Assembly: GCF_900450995.1 (NCBI RefSeq)
Contig: NZ_UGHY01000002.1
Span: 1,168,501-1,232,500, forward strand
Reading direction: 5' to 3'
DNA: 64,000 nt
Source: Haemophilus parainfluenzae
GTDB taxonomy: Bacteria; Pseudomonadota; Gammaproteobacteria; Enterobacterales; Pasteurellaceae
Numbering within the stretch: position 1 is the stretch's first letter; the number at the start of each line of letters is the position of its first letter. This document shows positions 50,037-63,552 of the stretch, piece after piece. Both the position numbers and the translations under genes were made by a program. Under the pieces are notes generated by a model, which did no database searches, was not told where the DNA came from, and was given only the letters and a program-made list of their open reading frames with translations.

Positions 50037-51434
50037 TTATTTCTCTTGCATCTCGTTACGGCGAAGATCTTCTGCTTGTTGTTCCTGCATTCGTTGACGG
50101 AAACGTCCAGCCGCAAAGTGGTAAAAAGGTTTCGGACTAAATTGGCGCGAAATTATGGAGGCAATGATACTGGAAATCAAGAGCCAAATCAGCACGGGTT
50201 GAGCCCCCGTCATTTCCATTACTACTACGCTGGCTGTCACAGGGGATTGTGTGCCTCCAGCTAAAAAGGCTGCCATACATAAAATGACCAAGAAACGTTG
50301 ATCGACCATGCCGTTACTGATTTCCCATAACATAGTGCCGATACCCGCACCAGTAGTGAGAGATGGCGTAAAAATTCCGCCCGCGATGCCATTCCAATAC
50401 GTCGTAACCGTTGCGAAGAGTTTTAGTATTCCCACTTCAGGTGAAACGAGTTGTCCTTCTAATGCTCTTGCAACCACATTATAGCCCGTTCCATAAGTTT
50501 GCCCTTCGCTGTAGGTACCCATTGCGGCAAGTACTAAACCGAGTAATAAAGCAATGTAAATTGGGTGTTTGCGGATCCAATCACGCCATTTGAGTGGAGA
50601 AAGTCCCGCGAGCCCTTTGGCAAGGAGTCGTCCAAATATCCCACCCAGTACACCGCAGACGATGCCACAAATGGCAAGCCAAAGATATAAATAAGGAATA
50701 GAAGTCGCACCTTTATAGGCTGGAAAGTAAGGGCTATTGCCTTGAATCGCCACTAAAATAAAACCGGCCGCTAATACACCGAGCAACACACGGCGTTCCC
50801 AGCGTAACATCACGCCGCGACCAAGTTCTTCAATGGCAAAAATGACCCCAGCTAAAGGGGCATTAAAGGCGGCAGAAAGACCGCCTGCTGCACCCGTTGC
50901 GATGAGTTCATTCGTACTTAAGCCACGGAAAGCAAAGTTATATTTACGACAGAAATTTCCCCAAGCGAGCATAACCGCTGCACCCACTTGAACAGAAGGC
51001 CCTTCACGTCCAACAGAGGCACCGATAATCATTGCAAAGAAAGTAAGTGGAATTTTCCAAATGGTTTGGCGAAATTTAACCAGTTTCGTTTTATAGCCAT
51101 TGTAAGGAAGATTAATGGAGGCAATCACTTGTGGAATACCGCTGCCACCAACATAAGGTGTGTATTTGGCGGTAAACCAGGTGAGAAAAGCAAGACCAAG
51201 CGGTAAAACGATCCAAACGGTGAGAGGATATTTAGCAGACCAATAGGCATTAAATTCAAGTCCGATATCGGCGAGTTTCGCAAATCCAAAGGAAAATAGG
51301 GCAACAAATGTCGCACCAATCAGTAAACATACAAATTCGAGTGTTTTATGAGAGATACGATGGGTTTGTCGAAGCTTTTTATGATAGAAATAACGTAAAT
51401 GAAAAATGAATGAACGTAACATAATGATTGCCAC
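50037..51434 (-). CDS. clcA: ClC-family chloride/proton transporter
   Basis: A 465-residue inner-membrane ClC protein with about 10-12 hydrophobic segments. Selectivity motifs appear in order: GGSGIPQ, GREGPSVQVG with the gating Glu, and GGIFTPSLTTGAGIG. The proton Glu is kept in IFAIEELGRG, so it is an H+/Cl- exchanger rather than a channel. Start may be 12 bases in (MLRSF at 51422). It is co-transcribed with dusA. E. coli ClcA acts in acid resistance. The same role here is inferred. Confidence 0.88.
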   Translation of the reverse strand: MAIIMLRSFIFHLRYFYHKKLRQTHRISHKTLEFVCLLIGATFVALFSFGFAKLADIGLEFNAYWSAKYPLTVWIVLPLGLAFLTWFTAKYTPYVGGSGIPQVIASINLPYNGYKTKLVKFRQTIWKIPLTFFAMIIGASVGREGPSVQVGAAVMLAWGNFCRKYNFAFRGLSTNELIATGAAGGLSAAFNAPLAGVIFAIEELGRGVMLRWERRVLLGVLAAGFILVAIQGNSPYFPAYKGATSIPYLYLWLAICGIVCGVLGGIFGRLLAKGLAGLSPLKWRDWIRKHPIYIALLLGLVLAAMGTYSEGQTYGTGYNVVARALEGQLVSPEVGILKLFATVTTYWNGIAGGIFTPSLTTGAGIGTMLWEISNGMVDQRFLVILCMAAFLAGGTQSPVTASVVVMEMTGAQPVLIWLLISSIIASIISRQFSPKPFYHFAAGRFRQRMQEQQAEDLRRNEMQEK

Positions 51435-51559
51435 AAAATAATCCTATTTGAAATTATAAAACCCTGGCTACATACAGGCAATTGATTTGACAAAGTGCGG
51501 TCTATTTCACCTGGATTTTTTGCTAAGCGATCCTTTGCGATCCTATTTCTGTTTAAATA

Positions 51560-51588
51560 TTGACAATATGAGGTGAAACCATTAAAAT
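51560..51588 (+). promoter_or_regulatory. str operon promoter
   Basis: A consensus -35 TTGACA (51560-51565) lies 17 bases from -10 TAAAAT (51583-51588), 91 bases upstream of rpsL. An uptake sequence lies between it and the divergent ClC gene. Confidence 0.8.
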
Positions 51589-51664
51589 TCAGCGTCTATT
51601 TCTTCTGTCTATTGGATGGAGGGATAGATTTTGTAACAAACATTCTATTATGAATAACATTTAA

Positions 51665-52054
<390 letters not shown>

Positions 52055-52137
52055 TGGAACTCCGTTAAGTAAGGCCAAACGTCTAAATTAGTAAAAATTT
52101 AAATCAGAAACTCCAGTATCACATTAGCTCACTTTAA

Positions 52138-52671
<534 letters not shown>

Positions 52672-52690
52672 TACGCTTTTAAAATTTAAG

Positions 52691-52711
52691 GGCTTCATCC
52701 TAGATGAAGCC
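52691..52711 (+). other. Hairpin between rpsG and fusA
   Basis: GGCTTCATC (52691-52699) pairs with GATGAAGCC (52703-52711) in a 9-bp stem with a 3-base loop. There is no T-run, so it is more likely an mRNA stability or processing element than a terminator. Confidence 0.5.
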
Positions 52712-52755
52712 TTACCCTTATATAAACAGATATTAAACTTAACAAGGTTATAATA

Positions 52756-54858
52756 ATGGCTCGTACAACCCCTATTGAAAGATATCGTAATATCGGTATT
52801 AGTGCGCACATTGATGCTGGTAAAACTACTACCACTGAACGTATCTTATTCTACACTGGTGTAAGTCACAAAATTGGTGAAGTACACGATGGTGCAGCGA
52901 CAATGGACTGGATGGAACAAGAACAAGAACGTGGTATTACCATTACCTCTGCGGCAACTACCGCATTCTGGTCTGGTATGTCACAACAGTTCCCACAACA
53001 CCGTATCAACGTTATCGATACCCCGGGACACGTAGACTTTACTGTTGAAGTAGAACGTTCTATGCGTGTTCTTGATGGTGCGGTAATGGTTTACTGTGCG
53101 GTTGGTGGTGTTCAACCTCAGTCTGAAACTGTATGGCGTCAAGCTAACAAATATCAAGTTCCACGTGTCGCGTTTGTAAACAAAATGGACCGTACTGGTG
53201 CTAACTTCTTACGTGTTGTTGAACAACTTAAAACTCGTTTAGGTGCTAATGCTGTTCCTCTTCAACTTCCAATCGGTGCAGAAGAAAGCTTCACTGGTGT
53301 TGTTGATTTGATCAAAATGAAAGCGATCAACTGGAACGAAGCAGACCAAGGTATGACTTTCACTTATGAAGATATTCCTGCAGATATGCAAGCAGCTTGT
53401 GAAGAATGGCGTCAAAACCTTGTTGATGCAGCAGCTGAAGCAACTGAAGAATTAATGGAAAAATATCTTGGTGGTGAAGAGTTAAGCGAAGAAGAAATCA
53501 AAGCAGGTCTTCGTCAACGCGTATTAGCAAACGAAATCATCTTGGTAACTTGTGGTTCTGCATTCAAAAACAAAGGTGTTCAAGCAATGCTTGATGCGGT
53601 TGTTGAATACTTACCAGCACCGACTGATATTCCAGCAATCAAAGGTATCAATCCAGATGAAACTGAAGGTGAACGTCACGCAAGCGATGATGAGCCATTC
53701 TCTTCATTAGCATTCAAAATTGCAACTGACCCATTCGTAGGTAACTTAACCTTCTTCCGTGTGTACTCAGGTGTAATTAACTCTGGTGATACAGTATTAA
53801 ACTCTGTACGTCAAAAACGTGAACGTTTTGGTCGTATCGTACAGATGCACGCTAATAAACGTGAAGAAATCAAAGAAGTTCGTGCGGGCGATATCGCTGC
53901 AGCAATCGGCTTAAAAGATGTAACGACGGGTGATACATTATGTGCTGTCGATGCACCAATCATCCTTGAGCGTATGGAATTCCCAGAGCCAGTAATCTCT
54001 GTAGCAGTAGAACCTAAGACTAAAGCTGACCAAGAAAAAATGGGTCTTGCATTAGGTCGTCTTGCTCAAGAAGACCCTTCATTCCGTGTTCACACTGATG
54101 AAGAATCTGGTGAAACCATTATTTCTGGTATGGGTGAGTTACACTTAGACATTATCGTTGACCGTATGAAACGTGAGTTCAAAGTGGAAGCTAACATCGG
54201 TAAACCACAAGTATCTTACCGTGAAACTATTCGTACTCGTGTTAACGATGTGGAAGGTAAACACGCAAAACAATCTGGTGGTCGTGGTCAATATGGTCAT
54301 GTTGTTATTGACTTATATCCATTAGATCCAGAAGGTCCTGGTTACGAATTTGTAAACGAAATCAAAGGTGGTGTAATCCCTGGTGAATATATTCCTGCAG
54401 TTGATAAAGGTATCCAAGAACAACTTAAATCTGGTCCATTAGCGGGTTACCCAGTAGTAGATCTTGGTGTACGTTTACACTTCGGTTCATACCATGATGT
54501 TGACTCATCAGAATTAGCGTTTAAATTAGCGGCTTCTTTAGCATTTAAAGCAGCATTCGCTAAAGCAAACCCAGTTCTACTTGAGCCAATCATGAAAGTT
54601 GAAGTAGAAACGCCACCTGAGTATGTTGGTGATGTAATCGGTGACTTAAGCCGTCGTCGTGCTATGGTTAACGGTCAAGAAGCGAACGAATTCGTTGTTA
54701 AAATCGATGCAGAAGTTCCACTTTCTGAAATGTTCGGTTATGCAACTGACTTACGTTCACAAACTCAAGGTCGTGCATCATACTCAATGGAACCGTTAAA
54801 ATATGCTGAAGCTCCAACAAGTGTTGCTGCTGCAGTAATTGAAGCGCGTAAAAAATAA
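52756..54858 (+). CDS. fusA: Elongation factor G
   Basis: A 700-residue translocase GTPase. The G domain has [18 protein letters not shown] (P-loop), [12 protein letters not shown] and [10 protein letters not shown]. Domains II-V follow, with the domain IV segment [15 protein letters not shown] and the tail [20 protein letters not shown]. Length fits EF-G 1. The third gene of the str operon, with strong codon bias. Confidence 0.98.
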   Translation: MARTTPIERYRNIGISAHIDAGKTTTTERILFYTGVSHKIGEVHDGAATMDWMEQEQERGITITSAATTAFWSGMSQQFPQHRINVIDTPGHVDFTVEVERSMRVLDGAVMVYCAVGGVQPQSETVWRQANKYQVPRVAFVNKMDRTGANFLRVVEQLKTRLGANAVPLQLPIGAEESFTGVVDLIKMKAINWNEADQGMTFTYEDIPADMQAACEEWRQNLVDAAAEATEELMEKYLGGEELSEEEIKAGLRQRVLANEIILVTCGSAFKNKGVQAMLDAVVEYLPAPTDIPAIKGINPDETEGERHASDDEPFSSLAFKIATDPFVGNLTFFRVYSGVINSGDTVLNSVRQKRERFGRIVQMHANKREEIKEVRAGDIAAAIGLKDVTTGDTLCAVDAPIILERMEFPEPVISVAVEPKTKADQEKMGLALGRLAQEDPSFRVHTDEESGETIISGMGELHLDIIVDRMKREFKVEANIGKPQVSYRETIRTRVNDVEGKHAKQSGGRGQYGHVVIDLYPLDPEGPGYEFVNEIKGGVIPGEYIPAVDKGIQEQLKSGPLAGYPVVDLGVRLHFGSYHDVDSSELAFKLAASLAFKAAFAKANPVLLEPIMKVEVETPPEYVGDVIGDLSRRRAMVNGQEANEFVVKIDAEVPLSEMFGYATDLRSQTQGRASYSMEPLKYAEAPTSVAAAVIEARKK

Positions 54859-54874
54859 TTTTTTGTAACAATCC

Positions 54875-54902
54875 GCTCTATAAGTCGAATGGCTTATAGA
54901 GC
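54875..54902 (+). other. Hairpin between fusA and tuf
   Basis: GCTCTATAAG (54875-54884) pairs perfectly with CTTATAGAGC (54893-54902) over an 8-base loop, followed by ATTTTC. It may be a weak attenuator or an RNase processing point that tunes the ratio of EF-Tu to EF-G. Confidence 0.5.
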
Positions 54903-54911
54903 ATTTTCTAG

Positions 54912-56108
<1,197 letters not shown>

Positions 56109-56139
56109 TTGATGTATTAACTGTAACAAGTTAGATTAA

Positions 56140-56167
56140 GAAGGCGTATCGAAAGATGCGCCTTTTT
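56140..56167 (+). terminator. Terminator of the str operon
   Basis: AAGGCGTATC pairs with GATGCGCCTT (one T-G pair) around a GAAA tetraloop and is followed by TTTG. It starts 33 bases after the tuf stop. Confidence 0.85.
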
Positions 56168-56257
56168 GTTTGCCTAAAATTCTGTAAAATTATAATGAAA
56201 ATTCAAATTAAAAAAGTGAATGTTAGGAAGAGAGAAATATTCGTTTGAAGAAAAAAG

Positions 56258-56352
56258 TGGCGGAAGGTCATGGGAGTTGAACCCACCCGGGAACGCTGGC
56301 GTCCCCAACAGGATTTGAAGTCCTGCCACCTCACCGGAGATGATGACCTTCC
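56258..56352 (-). tRNA. selC: tRNA-Sec (TCA)
   Basis: A 95-nt minus-strand tRNA with an 8-bp acceptor stem (GGAAGGTC/GACCTTCC region), a long variable arm, anticodon TCA in CTTCAAA, T-loop GGTTCAACTC, and encoded CCA. It closely resembles E. coli selC. It lies divergent from selA-selB, placing the whole decoding set for UGA selenocysteine in one locus, except selD. Confidence 0.95.
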
Positions 56353-56424
56353 GTTATTGAAATTACGGTTACTTTAGCGTAAATTAGTTTGCAATTCAAT
56401 GCCATTTTGAAATAGGAATTAAAA

Positions 56425-57807
56425 ATGACCGCACTTTTCCAACAACTTCCTTCTGTAGATAAATTTTTAAAAACACCAGAAGGTGAAATGCTTTTAACTG
56501 AATTTGGTCATTCAGCTGTCGTGCGTGAATTACGCCAATTATTGTCTGATGGGCGCGAGTTTATCAAACAGCATCAACATTTACCGCACTTTTTTGCCGA
56601 TCATTTGAATACATTGCATTATTTACAAGAGCGATTGACTCAACAAAATCATGTGCAAATTAAATCAGTCCATAATTTAACCGGCACAGTATTACACACA
56701 AATTTAGGGCGAGCATTGTGGGCTGAAAGTGCACAACAGGCAGCGCTTCATGCGATGAAAGGTAATGTTGCGTTAGAATATGATTTGGAAGAAGGCAAAC
56801 GCAGTCATCGGGATAATTATATTAGTGAACTACTTGCACAACTCACAGGTGCAGAAGCTGCTTGTATCGTTAACAACAATGCTGCAGCTGTACTCTTGAT
56901 GTTGGCCACCTTTGCTAAAGATAGAGAAGTCATTATTTCTCGTGGTGAGTTAATTGAAATCGGTGGCGCATTTCGCATTCCAGATATTATGGCTCAAGCA
57001 GGCTGTAAACTTGTTGAAGTGGGAACAACAAACCGAACACATTTGAAAGATTATCGTCAAGCAATCAATGAAAATACCGCTTTCTTAATGAAAGTACATT
57101 GCAGTAACTATCATATTAGTGGATTTACCGCTTCGGTTTCAGAACAAGAGTTGGTTGAGCTAGGACGAGAATTTGATATTCCAGTGATTACGGATCTTGG
57201 TAGTGGAGCATTAATTGATCTAAGCCAATATGATTTACCGAATGAGCCAACGGTGCAAGAAAAAGTCGCACAGGGCGTAAACTTGGTGTCATTCTCGGGC
57301 GATAAATTATTGGGTGGAACACAAGCCGGTATTATCGTCGGTAAAAAAGAGTGGATTGCTCAGTTACAAGCTCATCCATTAAAGCGCGTATTACGTTGCG
57401 ATAAAGTGATTTTAGCTGGGCTTGAGGCAACATTACGCCTTTATCTTCAACCTGAAAAACTTATTGAGACGTTGCCAACTTTGCATTTGCTCACCCAATC
57501 AATGGATGTATTAAAAGAAAAAGCTGAACAACTTAAAGCCTGTTTAGCAAACCGCTTAAAAGATTACCAGGTTGAGATTGAAGAAAGTGTTGCTCAGATT
57601 GGGAGTGGTTCTCAACCGATGGCGACGATTCCTTCTCTCGCGGTGACGATTGCTGAAAAAACAGAGGTAAAATTGACCGCACTTTTAGCAGTATTCAAAG
57701 CGTTAGAACAACCAATAATCGGTCGTGTTGAGAAAGGAAAAATTTGGTTAGATTTACGTAGCATGGCTGACTTTAAGGCATTATTAGATACGGTGGAAAA
57801 ATTATGA
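56425..57807 (+). CDS. selA: Selenocysteine synthase
   Basis: A 460-residue PLP enzyme that converts Ser-tRNA(Sec) to Sec-tRNA(Sec) with selenophosphate. Motifs: [29 protein letters not shown], and the PLP Lys in [20 protein letters not shown] (near 293). The start codon itself is part of an uptake sequence (ATGACCGCACTTTT), giving the N-terminus MTALF. The stop overlaps the selB start by 4 bases (ATGA). Confidence 0.95.
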   Translation: MTALFQQLPSVDKFLKTPEGEMLLTEFGHSAVVRELRQLLSDGREFIKQHQHLPHFFADHLNTLHYLQERLTQQNHVQIKSVHNLTGTVLHTNLGRALWAESAQQAALHAMKGNVALEYDLEEGKRSHRDNYISELLAQLTGAEAACIVNNNAAAVLLMLATFAKDREVIISRGELIEIGGAFRIPDIMAQAGCKLVEVGTTNRTHLKDYRQAINENTAFLMKVHCSNYHISGFTASVSEQELVELGREFDIPVITDLGSGALIDLSQYDLPNEPTVQEKVAQGVNLVSFSGDKLLGGTQAGIIVGKKEWIAQLQAHPLKRVLRCDKVILAGLEATLRLYLQPEKLIETLPTLHLLTQSMDVLKEKAEQLKACLANRLKDYQVEIEESVAQIGSGSQPMATIPSLAVTIAEKTEVKLTALLAVFKALEQPIIGRVEKGKIWLDLRSMADFKALLDTVEKL

Positions 57808-59663
57808 TCATAGTAACATCAGGGCACGTCGATCATGGTAAAACAGCCCTTTTAAAAGCACTGACAGGTACGAATACTGCTCATTTGCCGGAAGAAAAAA
57901 AACGTGGCATGACTATTGATTTGGGGTATGCCTATTTGCCTTTAAAAGAGAAAGTACTCGGGTTTATTGATGTGCCTGGCCATGAAAAGTTTCTCGCCAA
58001 TATGTTGGCGGGGCTTGGTGGTGTTCATTATGCGATGCTCATTGTTGCTGCAGATGAAGGGATTGCCGCACAAACTAAAGAACACTTAGCGATTTTGCGT
58101 CAGCTTCAATTTACTGAAATCATGGTAGTGATTACCAAGGCTGACCGAGCAACAGATGAGCAAATCGAGGTATTAAAAACACAAATTCAGACGGATTATC
58201 CATTCTTAGCTGAATCTCATTATTTTATTACATCGGCACAAACAGGCTTAGGGATTGATGCGTTACGCGATTATTTAGCCAATTTACCTGAATTAGCTGA
58301 AATAGATAAACCGTTCCGTTACGCCATCGACCGTGTTTTTAGCGTGAAAGGGGCGGGGACAGTGGTAACCGGGACAGCATTTGCGGGAACGGTGGCCATT
58401 GATGATGAACTCTTCCTTTCTACGGGACAAAAGGTTCGCGTAAAAAATATTCATGCTCAGAATACACCGAGCGAAAAAGGTTTGGCTGGTCAACGCTTAG
58501 CGCTCAATTTAAACGTTGATTTAGATCGTACTCCAATGCAGCGCGGCGATTGGTTGTTAGCCTCAGAACCACTTGAGCCGACCGATCGTATTACCATTGA
58601 AATTACACCTGAAGTGAATTTGAAAGACAGTCAGCCAGTGCACATTTATCATGCGGCAAGCCGTACGACGGGTAAGCTCACCTTGCTTGAAAGCAAAAAT
58701 GCAATGAAAAATGACCGCACTTTGGCAGAAGTTATTTTAGAACAGCCATTATTTTTAGCTTTTGGGGATAAATTAATTTTACGTAGTGGTGATGCGAAAG
58801 TGTTAATTGGTGGTGCCAAGGTACTCGAAATTCATTCACCAAAACGTTATAAGCGCACAGAGGCTCGTCTAGCGTTCTTGGCTAAACTTAATCAGGCTCA
58901 AACTGCCACACAACGCATCGGATTGACCTTACAAAAAGAGGCGATTGCAGCTCAAGCTTTAATGTGGAGTGAGCAACTAACCGAAAATCAGCTGGCTGAA
59001 GCATTAGCCAAGAATGGCGATATCCGTTTCCAAAATTGGTGTTTTAATCGCAATTATCAACGTGAAAAAACGCAGCAAATTTTGACCGCACTTGCTACCT
59101 ATCATGAGCAACATAATGATCAGCTAGGTTTGAGTAAGGCCCGCTTATACCGTATTGCGACACTAAACCAACCGGAAAATCTGATTTATCATTTTATTGA
59201 AGAAATGCTTGATGAAGGCCAATTGCAGCAGACTCGTGGCTGGTTGCATTTGCCTTCACACAAAATTCAATTTTCAGCCGAAGAGCAAAGCTTATGGCAA
59301 GCGGTGTTAGCTGAATTTGAGAAAGCGCATGGTCAAGCCATTTGGGTGCGTGATATGGCAACAGCCTTGGCGCAAGATGAAAGTGTGATGCGTAACTTTA
59401 TGTATAAAGCTGGTAAATTGGGCTATCTCACCCCAATTGTAAAAGATCGATTTTTCCTGACTGAGAGCATTTATGCTTATGCTCGCTTAATTAAGCAAAT
59501 GGCAGGCGAAGAAGGTAAAGTTGCCGTAAATGAATTACGTGATAAACTAAACTTTGGCCGAAAACTGACAGTACAATTAATGGAATATTTTGACCGTACC
59601 GGCTTTTTACGCCGCAAAGGCAATGACCATATTTTACGTGATAAAGATACATTTGATTTATAG
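57804..59663 (+). CDS. selB: Selenocysteine-specific elongation factor
   Basis: A 619-residue EF-Tu-like GTPase that brings Sec-tRNA to UGA codons with a SECIS hairpin. The G domain (about 1-170) has [25 protein letters not shown] and TKADRA. Domains II and III follow, then four winged helices (about 370-619) that bind SECIS, the last with [14 protein letters not shown]. Overlap with selA shows coupling. The gene carries several uptake sequences in frame. Confidence 0.95.
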   Translation: MIIVTSGHVDHGKTALLKALTGTNTAHLPEEKKRGMTIDLGYAYLPLKEKVLGFIDVPGHEKFLANMLAGLGGVHYAMLIVAADEGIAAQTKEHLAILRQLQFTEIMVVITKADRATDEQIEVLKTQIQTDYPFLAESHYFITSAQTGLGIDALRDYLANLPELAEIDKPFRYAIDRVFSVKGAGTVVTGTAFAGTVAIDDELFLSTGQKVRVKNIHAQNTPSEKGLAGQRLALNLNVDLDRTPMQRGDWLLASEPLEPTDRITIEITPEVNLKDSQPVHIYHAASRTTGKLTLLESKNAMKNDRTLAEVILEQPLFLAFGDKLILRSGDAKVLIGGAKVLEIHSPKRYKRTEARLAFLAKLNQAQTATQRIGLTLQKEAIAAQALMWSEQLTENQLAEALAKNGDIRFQNWCFNRNYQREKTQQILTALATYHEQHNDQLGLSKARLYRIATLNQPENLIYHFIEEMLDEGQLQQTRGWLHLPSHKIQFSAEEQSLWQAVLAEFEKAHGQAIWVRDMATALAQDESVMRNFMYKAGKLGYLTPIVKDRFFLTESIYAYARLIKQMAGEEGKVAVNELRDKLNFGRKLTVQLMEYFDRTGFLRRKGNDHILRDKDTFDL

Positions 59664-59670
59664 GTAATAC

Positions 59671-60573
59671 ATGAAAAAGACACTGATTTCAGCCTTAATT
59701 TTAACCGCACTTTTTGCGGTAACAGGCTGTGAAGATAAAGAAACGAAGACAACCATTGAGCAACAAACACAGACAATTGCACAACTAACGGCAGAAAATA
59801 CGCAATTAAAAGCTGAAAAAGAAAAGGCGGAGAAGGTTATTCCAGCAATTATTGCTCAAGATGATGTGATTTTTGATAAAGAGGAAACCATCAAATATCC
59901 TAAATCGCCCAAAGAAGATGAATATGTGCCTGTAGAAGGTAAACTTCATTACAGCATTTCTACACTAAAAACGAATATTGAATGGTTAGATACACTACTT
60001 TTAGAACAAATTTCCAAAAATGCTGACGGTAAACCAAGAAGCCGCGAGCAGCTTATAGCAGATTACCAGAAAGCATATGATGAAGCTAAGAAAGAGATGT
60101 TGGAATCCCCAATAATTGGTGTTGATGAAACCTTAGATTTAGCATTTAGTCATCAAAGGGGTAAGCTTGCTGTATTTTTAATAAATTATTACAGCTATAG
60201 CGGTGGCGCTCATGGCGTTGGGGGGGGCCACTATCTTAATATTGATTTAGAAACAAAAAAACTACTTTCATTTGATGATGTGTTTAAACCGAACCAACAA
60301 GCCAAATTAAAAGAATTGCTTTGGGAACGTTACACTCGATATGGCGAGGTAAAAGATGAGGAAGTATTTACTTCAAAAGACGCTTTTGAAGTAACCGATA
60401 ATTTCTATTTAGATCATGACGGTATTCATTTTGTGTATAACGTGTATGAAATTGCGTCTTATGCAGATGGACCACAGGAGTTGGTGATTGAGTGGTGGAA
60501 TGCCTCTGCGTTATTGAAGCCTGAATTTCTTCAGAAACAGTATTATCCCGTTTCGAGTAATACGGCAGAATAA
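59671..60573 (+). CDS. DUF3298/RsiV-domain lipoprotein
   Basis: A 300-residue lipoprotein. The signal ends in lipobox V-T-G-C with Cys at 20. A short coiled coil follows (about 27-60, repeated Gln/Glu/Leu heptads). The C-terminal half is a DUF4163/DUF3298 pair with the family block SGGAHGVGGGHYLNIDLE near 185 and FDDVFKP. Such domains occur in anti-sigma and peptidoglycan-related proteins, and function here is unknown. A run of eight G (60220-60227) lies in the Gly-Gly-Gly codons and is a possible slippage site. It lies 7 bases after selB but is probably unrelated to selenium. Confidence 0.82.
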   Translation: MKKTLISALILTALFAVTGCEDKETKTTIEQQTQTIAQLTAENTQLKAEKEKAEKVIPAIIAQDDVIFDKEETIKYPKSPKEDEYVPVEGKLHYSISTLKTNIEWLDTLLLEQISKNADGKPRSREQLIADYQKAYDEAKKEMLESPIIGVDETLDLAFSHQRGKLAVFLINYYSYSGGAHGVGGGHYLNIDLETKKLLSFDDVFKPNQQAKLKELLWERYTRYGEVKDEEVFTSKDAFEVTDNFYLDHDGIHFVYNVYEIASYADGPQELVIEWWNASALLKPEFLQKQYYPVSSNTAE

Positions 60574-60574
60574 C

Positions 60575-60600
60575 AAAGTGCGGCCAATAATGGCCGCATT
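60575..60600. terminator. Terminator between DUF3298 lipoprotein and tusA
   Basis: GTGCGGCCA (60578-60586) pairs with TGGCCGCAT (60591-60599), with a terminal G-T pair and T-rich and A-rich flanks. It resembles a paired uptake sequence with a mutated core (GCGGCC instead of GCGGT). Genes converge on it. Confidence 0.75.
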
Positions 60601-60601
60601 T

Positions 60602-60841
60602 TTATTGGCCTTTTTTCACCCAGTATTTAAAAGGAGTATCTTTGGTTTCACTCGCTAAAAGGGTATGTTCCATAAATTGGCAGAAACTGGGAATATCGCG
60701 AGTCGTGGCAGGGTCGTCCGCCAAAATAAGCAGCACTTCACCTTCATTCATGTGGCGAATGTTTTTTCTCACGAGCATCACGGGTTCAGGACAACGTAAA
60801 CCAACGGTATCAAGGATTTTATCGACAGTCATTTCAGTCAT
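60602..60841 (-). CDS. tusA: Sulfur carrier protein TusA
   Basis: A 79-residue cytosolic sulfur-transfer protein that carries persulfide from IscS toward TusBCD for 2-thiouridine in tRNA. The persulfide Cys is in [14 protein letters not shown] at residue 16. [17 protein letters not shown] is the second family block. Length matches E. coli TusA (81). Confidence 0.95.
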   Translation of the reverse strand: MTEMTVDKILDTVGLRCPEPVMLVRKNIRHMNEGEVLLILADDPATTRDIPSFCQFMEHTLLASETKDTPFKYWVKKGQ

Positions 60842-60957
60842 TGTTATTCATCAGTTTTATTGAAATTGAGCTACATCATACAATAATTATGGGGAAATTT
60901 CGATAAATCCGCTATCAATGATAAACTACGCAACAAATTCATTTGAATAATTATTTC

Positions 60958-61569
60958 ATGGCTGAATACCTTATCCCAAAAAGTGCGGTTGTTTTTGAAG
61001 AAGAAATTAAGAAAAGTCGATTTATCACGTATTTGCAATATACGGAAGGACTTGAGCAAGCCAAAGCTTTTTGGGCAGAAATTAAATCGCAGCACCCTAA
61101 TGCCCGCCATCATTGTTGGGCAGCAGTGGCAGGCAAGCCAACGGATTCGCAACAATTAGGCTTTTCCGATGACGGTGAACCTGCAGGAACCGCAGGAAAA
61201 CCGATGCTATCGGCTTTGCAAGGTAGCCAAGTTGGTGAAATTAGTGCTGTTGTTGTTCGTTATTATGGTGGCATTTTATTAGGCACTGGCGGTTTAGTTC
61301 GTGCTTATGGAAATGGTGTGCAGCAAGCTTTAAAATTATTAGAAACTGAACGAAAAGTAGAACGTCAGTTATTCCAAGTTCATTGTGATTATGCACAATT
61401 AAATTGGATCCAAATTTTATGTGAACAACATCAAATTGAAATTTATCAGCAAGATTTTCAAGTGCAGATTACATTGCAGTTAGGCATTAGTGAAGATCAA
61501 ATTAAACCTTTTGAACAAGCATTAATTGAGCGTTCGGCAGGAACGTTGAAATTAGAAGAAATGAATTAA
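60958..61569 (+). CDS. yigZ: YigZ (IMPACT family) protein
   Basis: A 203-residue protein of the IMPACT/UPF0029 family with [31 protein letters not shown] and [21 protein letters not shown], nearly identical to the E. coli YigZ core. A C-terminal DUF1949 domain follows (about 135-203). Its role is uncertain, perhaps in translation control. I chose the ATG at 60958 because the family begins at (M)xxxLIP. An in-frame TTG at 60943 lacks a ribosome site. It precedes trkH and hemG as in E. coli. Confidence 0.92.
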   Translation: MAEYLIPKSAVVFEEEIKKSRFITYLQYTEGLEQAKAFWAEIKSQHPNARHHCWAAVAGKPTDSQQLGFSDDGEPAGTAGKPMLSALQGSQVGEISAVVVRYYGGILLGTGGLVRAYGNGVQQALKLLETERKVERQLFQVHCDYAQLNWIQILCEQHQIEIYQQDFQVQITLQLGISEDQIKPFEQALIERSAGTLKLEEMN

Positions 61570-61579
61570 GCGAGATATT

Positions 61580-63043
61580 GTGCATATTTTATCCATTATT
61601 CGGATTATCGGTATTTTGATTATGTGCTTTTCCGGCACGATGCTGATTCCAGCCTTTGTGGCGCTGATTTATGGCGATGGCGGCGGTAAAGCGTTTATGC
61701 AAGCTTTTGCATTGAGCTTAACCGTGGGCATGTTGCTTTGGTGGCCTTGTCATCACCACAAACAAGAATTGCGATCTCGTGATGGTTTCTTAATTGTGGT
61801 GGCATTTTGGTTCGTTCTGGGCGGGCTAGCAACCTTGCCATTACTATTATTTGATTCACCTCATTTAACAGTTGCTTCTGCCGTATTTGAGGCGTTTTCC
61901 GGGTTAACAACCACGGGCGCCACAGTCATGACTGGGTTAGATAATTTACCGAAAGCCATTCTGTTTTACCGTCAATTTTTACAATGGTTAGGCGGCATGG
62001 GGATCATCGTACTTGCGATTGCAATTATTCCTTTATTGGGTATTGGTGGAATGCAGTTATACCGAGCTGAAATGTCTGGTCCAATGAAAGATCAGAAAAT
62101 TCAGCCACGGATAGCAGAAACGGCAAAGGCATTGTGGTTTGTTTATTTCTTTTTAACCATGTCTTGTACCTTGGCTTATTGGCTAGCAGGTATGACGCCG
62201 TTTGATGCACTTACACATAGTTTCTCGACGGTATCCATTGGCGGCTTTTCTACGCACGATGCCAGTATCGGCTATTTTAATAGCTCGGCGATTAATTTTA
62301 TCACGGTTATTTTCTTGTGGATTTCGGCTTGTAACTTCGCATTGCACTTCAGAGCATTTTCGACTTTAGGACGAGAAAATATTTTGAAGATTTACACAAA
62401 AGATCCAGAATTCCGCTTCTTTATGAGTATTCAAATCTTGCTTATTGTTGCTTGTACATTGGTGATGATTAGCCACCAATATTTTGATTCCTCATGGCAG
62501 GATTTTGAGCAAGTCGTATTCCAAGCCGTATCAATTTCAACCACAACAGGCTACACCACATCGAATTTCGCTGAGTGGCCTTCTTTTGTGCCGATGTTAT
62601 TAATTATTGCCTCTTTTATTGGTGGCTGTGCGGGCTCAGTCGGTGGCGGTTTGCGTGTTGCACGGATTTTAGTGTTATATCTTCAAGGAGCAAGAGAACT
62701 GAAACGATTTGTACATCCTAATTTAGTGTATCCAATTAAATGGGGTAAAAATGTCCTTGATGAACGAGTGATTGGGAGTATTTGGGCCTTTTTCTCAGCG
62801 TATCTATTGGTATTCACTATTTGTTTATTAAGTGTGATTGCATGTGGTGTCGAACCTTTTGATGCCTTTAATGCGGTATTAGCAAGTATTAATAACCTTG
62901 GACCAGGATTAGGTTCAGTAAGCAGTAATATGACAGCGATGCCAGATAGTGCTAAATGGGTACTAACCATAGCGATGGTATGTGGTCGTTTAGAAATTTT
63001 CACATTATTGGCACTCTTCACACCGGCGTTTTGGAAGGCATAA
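61580..63043 (+). CDS. trkH: Potassium uptake protein TrkH
   Basis: A 487-residue inner-membrane K+ channel subunit with four M1-P-M2 repeats. Pore loops appear as [13 protein letters not shown] (near 110), [28 protein letters not shown] and [13 protein letters not shown], each with the conserved Gly. The start is GTG at 61580 (MHILSIIR). It works with TrkA (not here) and probably SapD/TrkE-type ATPases. Its stop overlaps the hemG ATG (TAATG). Confidence 0.95.
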   Translation: MHILSIIRIIGILIMCFSGTMLIPAFVALIYGDGGGKAFMQAFALSLTVGMLLWWPCHHHKQELRSRDGFLIVVAFWFVLGGLATLPLLLFDSPHLTVASAVFEAFSGLTTTGATVMTGLDNLPKAILFYRQFLQWLGGMGIIVLAIAIIPLLGIGGMQLYRAEMSGPMKDQKIQPRIAETAKALWFVYFFLTMSCTLAYWLAGMTPFDALTHSFSTVSIGGFSTHDASIGYFNSSAINFITVIFLWISACNFALHFRAFSTLGRENILKIYTKDPEFRFFMSIQILLIVACTLVMISHQYFDSSWQDFEQVVFQAVSISTTTGYTTSNFAEWPSFVPMLLIIASFIGGCAGSVGGGLRVARILVLYLQGARELKRFVHPNLVYPIKWGKNVLDERVIGSIWAFFSAYLLVFTICLLSVIACGVEPFDAFNAVLASINNLGPGLGSVSSNMTAMPDSAKWVLTIAMVCGRLEIFTLLALFTPAFWKA

Positions 63044-63549
63044 TGAAAACATTAATTTTATATTCAAGTCATGATGGACAAACTAAAAAGATTGCTGAGT
63101 TTATGGCTCAGCATCTTGAAGGAGAAGTGGTGGTTTCACCGTTAATGGAGGAGCAGGATCTTCAATTTTTTGAGCGGGTGATTATTGGAGCATCCATTCG
63201 CTATGGTCATTTTAATAAACAGTTATACCATTTTGTTGAACACCATCATGAATTGCTGAATGCAAAAAGTGCGGTCTTTTTTGGCGTAAATTTAACAGCG
63301 AGAAAAGAAGGGAAAGATACGCCAGAGGGAAATGTCTATGTTCGTAAGTTTCTTCAACGCATAAAATGGATTCCTGCAAAAGTAGGCGTATTTGCAGGCG
63401 CATTGCTATATCCACGTTATAAATGGATTGATCGAGTCATGATTCAATTGATTATGAAAATTACAGGTGGCGAAACGGATACGACCAAAGAAATTGAATA
63501 TACCGATTGGGGAAAAGTAAAGGCATTTGCAGAAAGTCTGAATTCGTAG
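63043..63549 (+). CDS. hemG: Menaquinone-dependent protoporphyrinogen IX dehydrogenase
   Basis: A 168-residue flavodoxin-fold enzyme (HemG) that oxidises protoporphyrinogen IX with quinones. The FMN phosphate loop is LILYSSHDGQTKK at residues 4-16, followed by VIIGASIRYGHF and AVFFGVNLTARKEGKDTPE, the long-loop HemG feature that separates it from flavodoxins. The ATG at 63043 overlaps the trkH stop. The order yigZ-trkH-hemG-rrn is the same as at E. coli rrnA. Confidence 0.93.
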   Translation: MKTLILYSSHDGQTKKIAEFMAQHLEGEVVVSPLMEEQDLQFFERVIIGASIRYGHFNKQLYHFVEHHHELLNAKSAVFFGVNLTARKEGKDTPEGNVYVRKFLQRIKWIPAKVGVFAGALLYPRYKWIDRVMIQLIMKITGGETDTTKEIEYTDWGKVKAFAESLNS

Positions 63550-63552
63550 GAT

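Noticed and set aside
62956..63042. N-terminal extension of HemG
   Set aside because: It overlaps the trkH 3' coding region. The flavodoxin loop starts right after the ATG at 63043.
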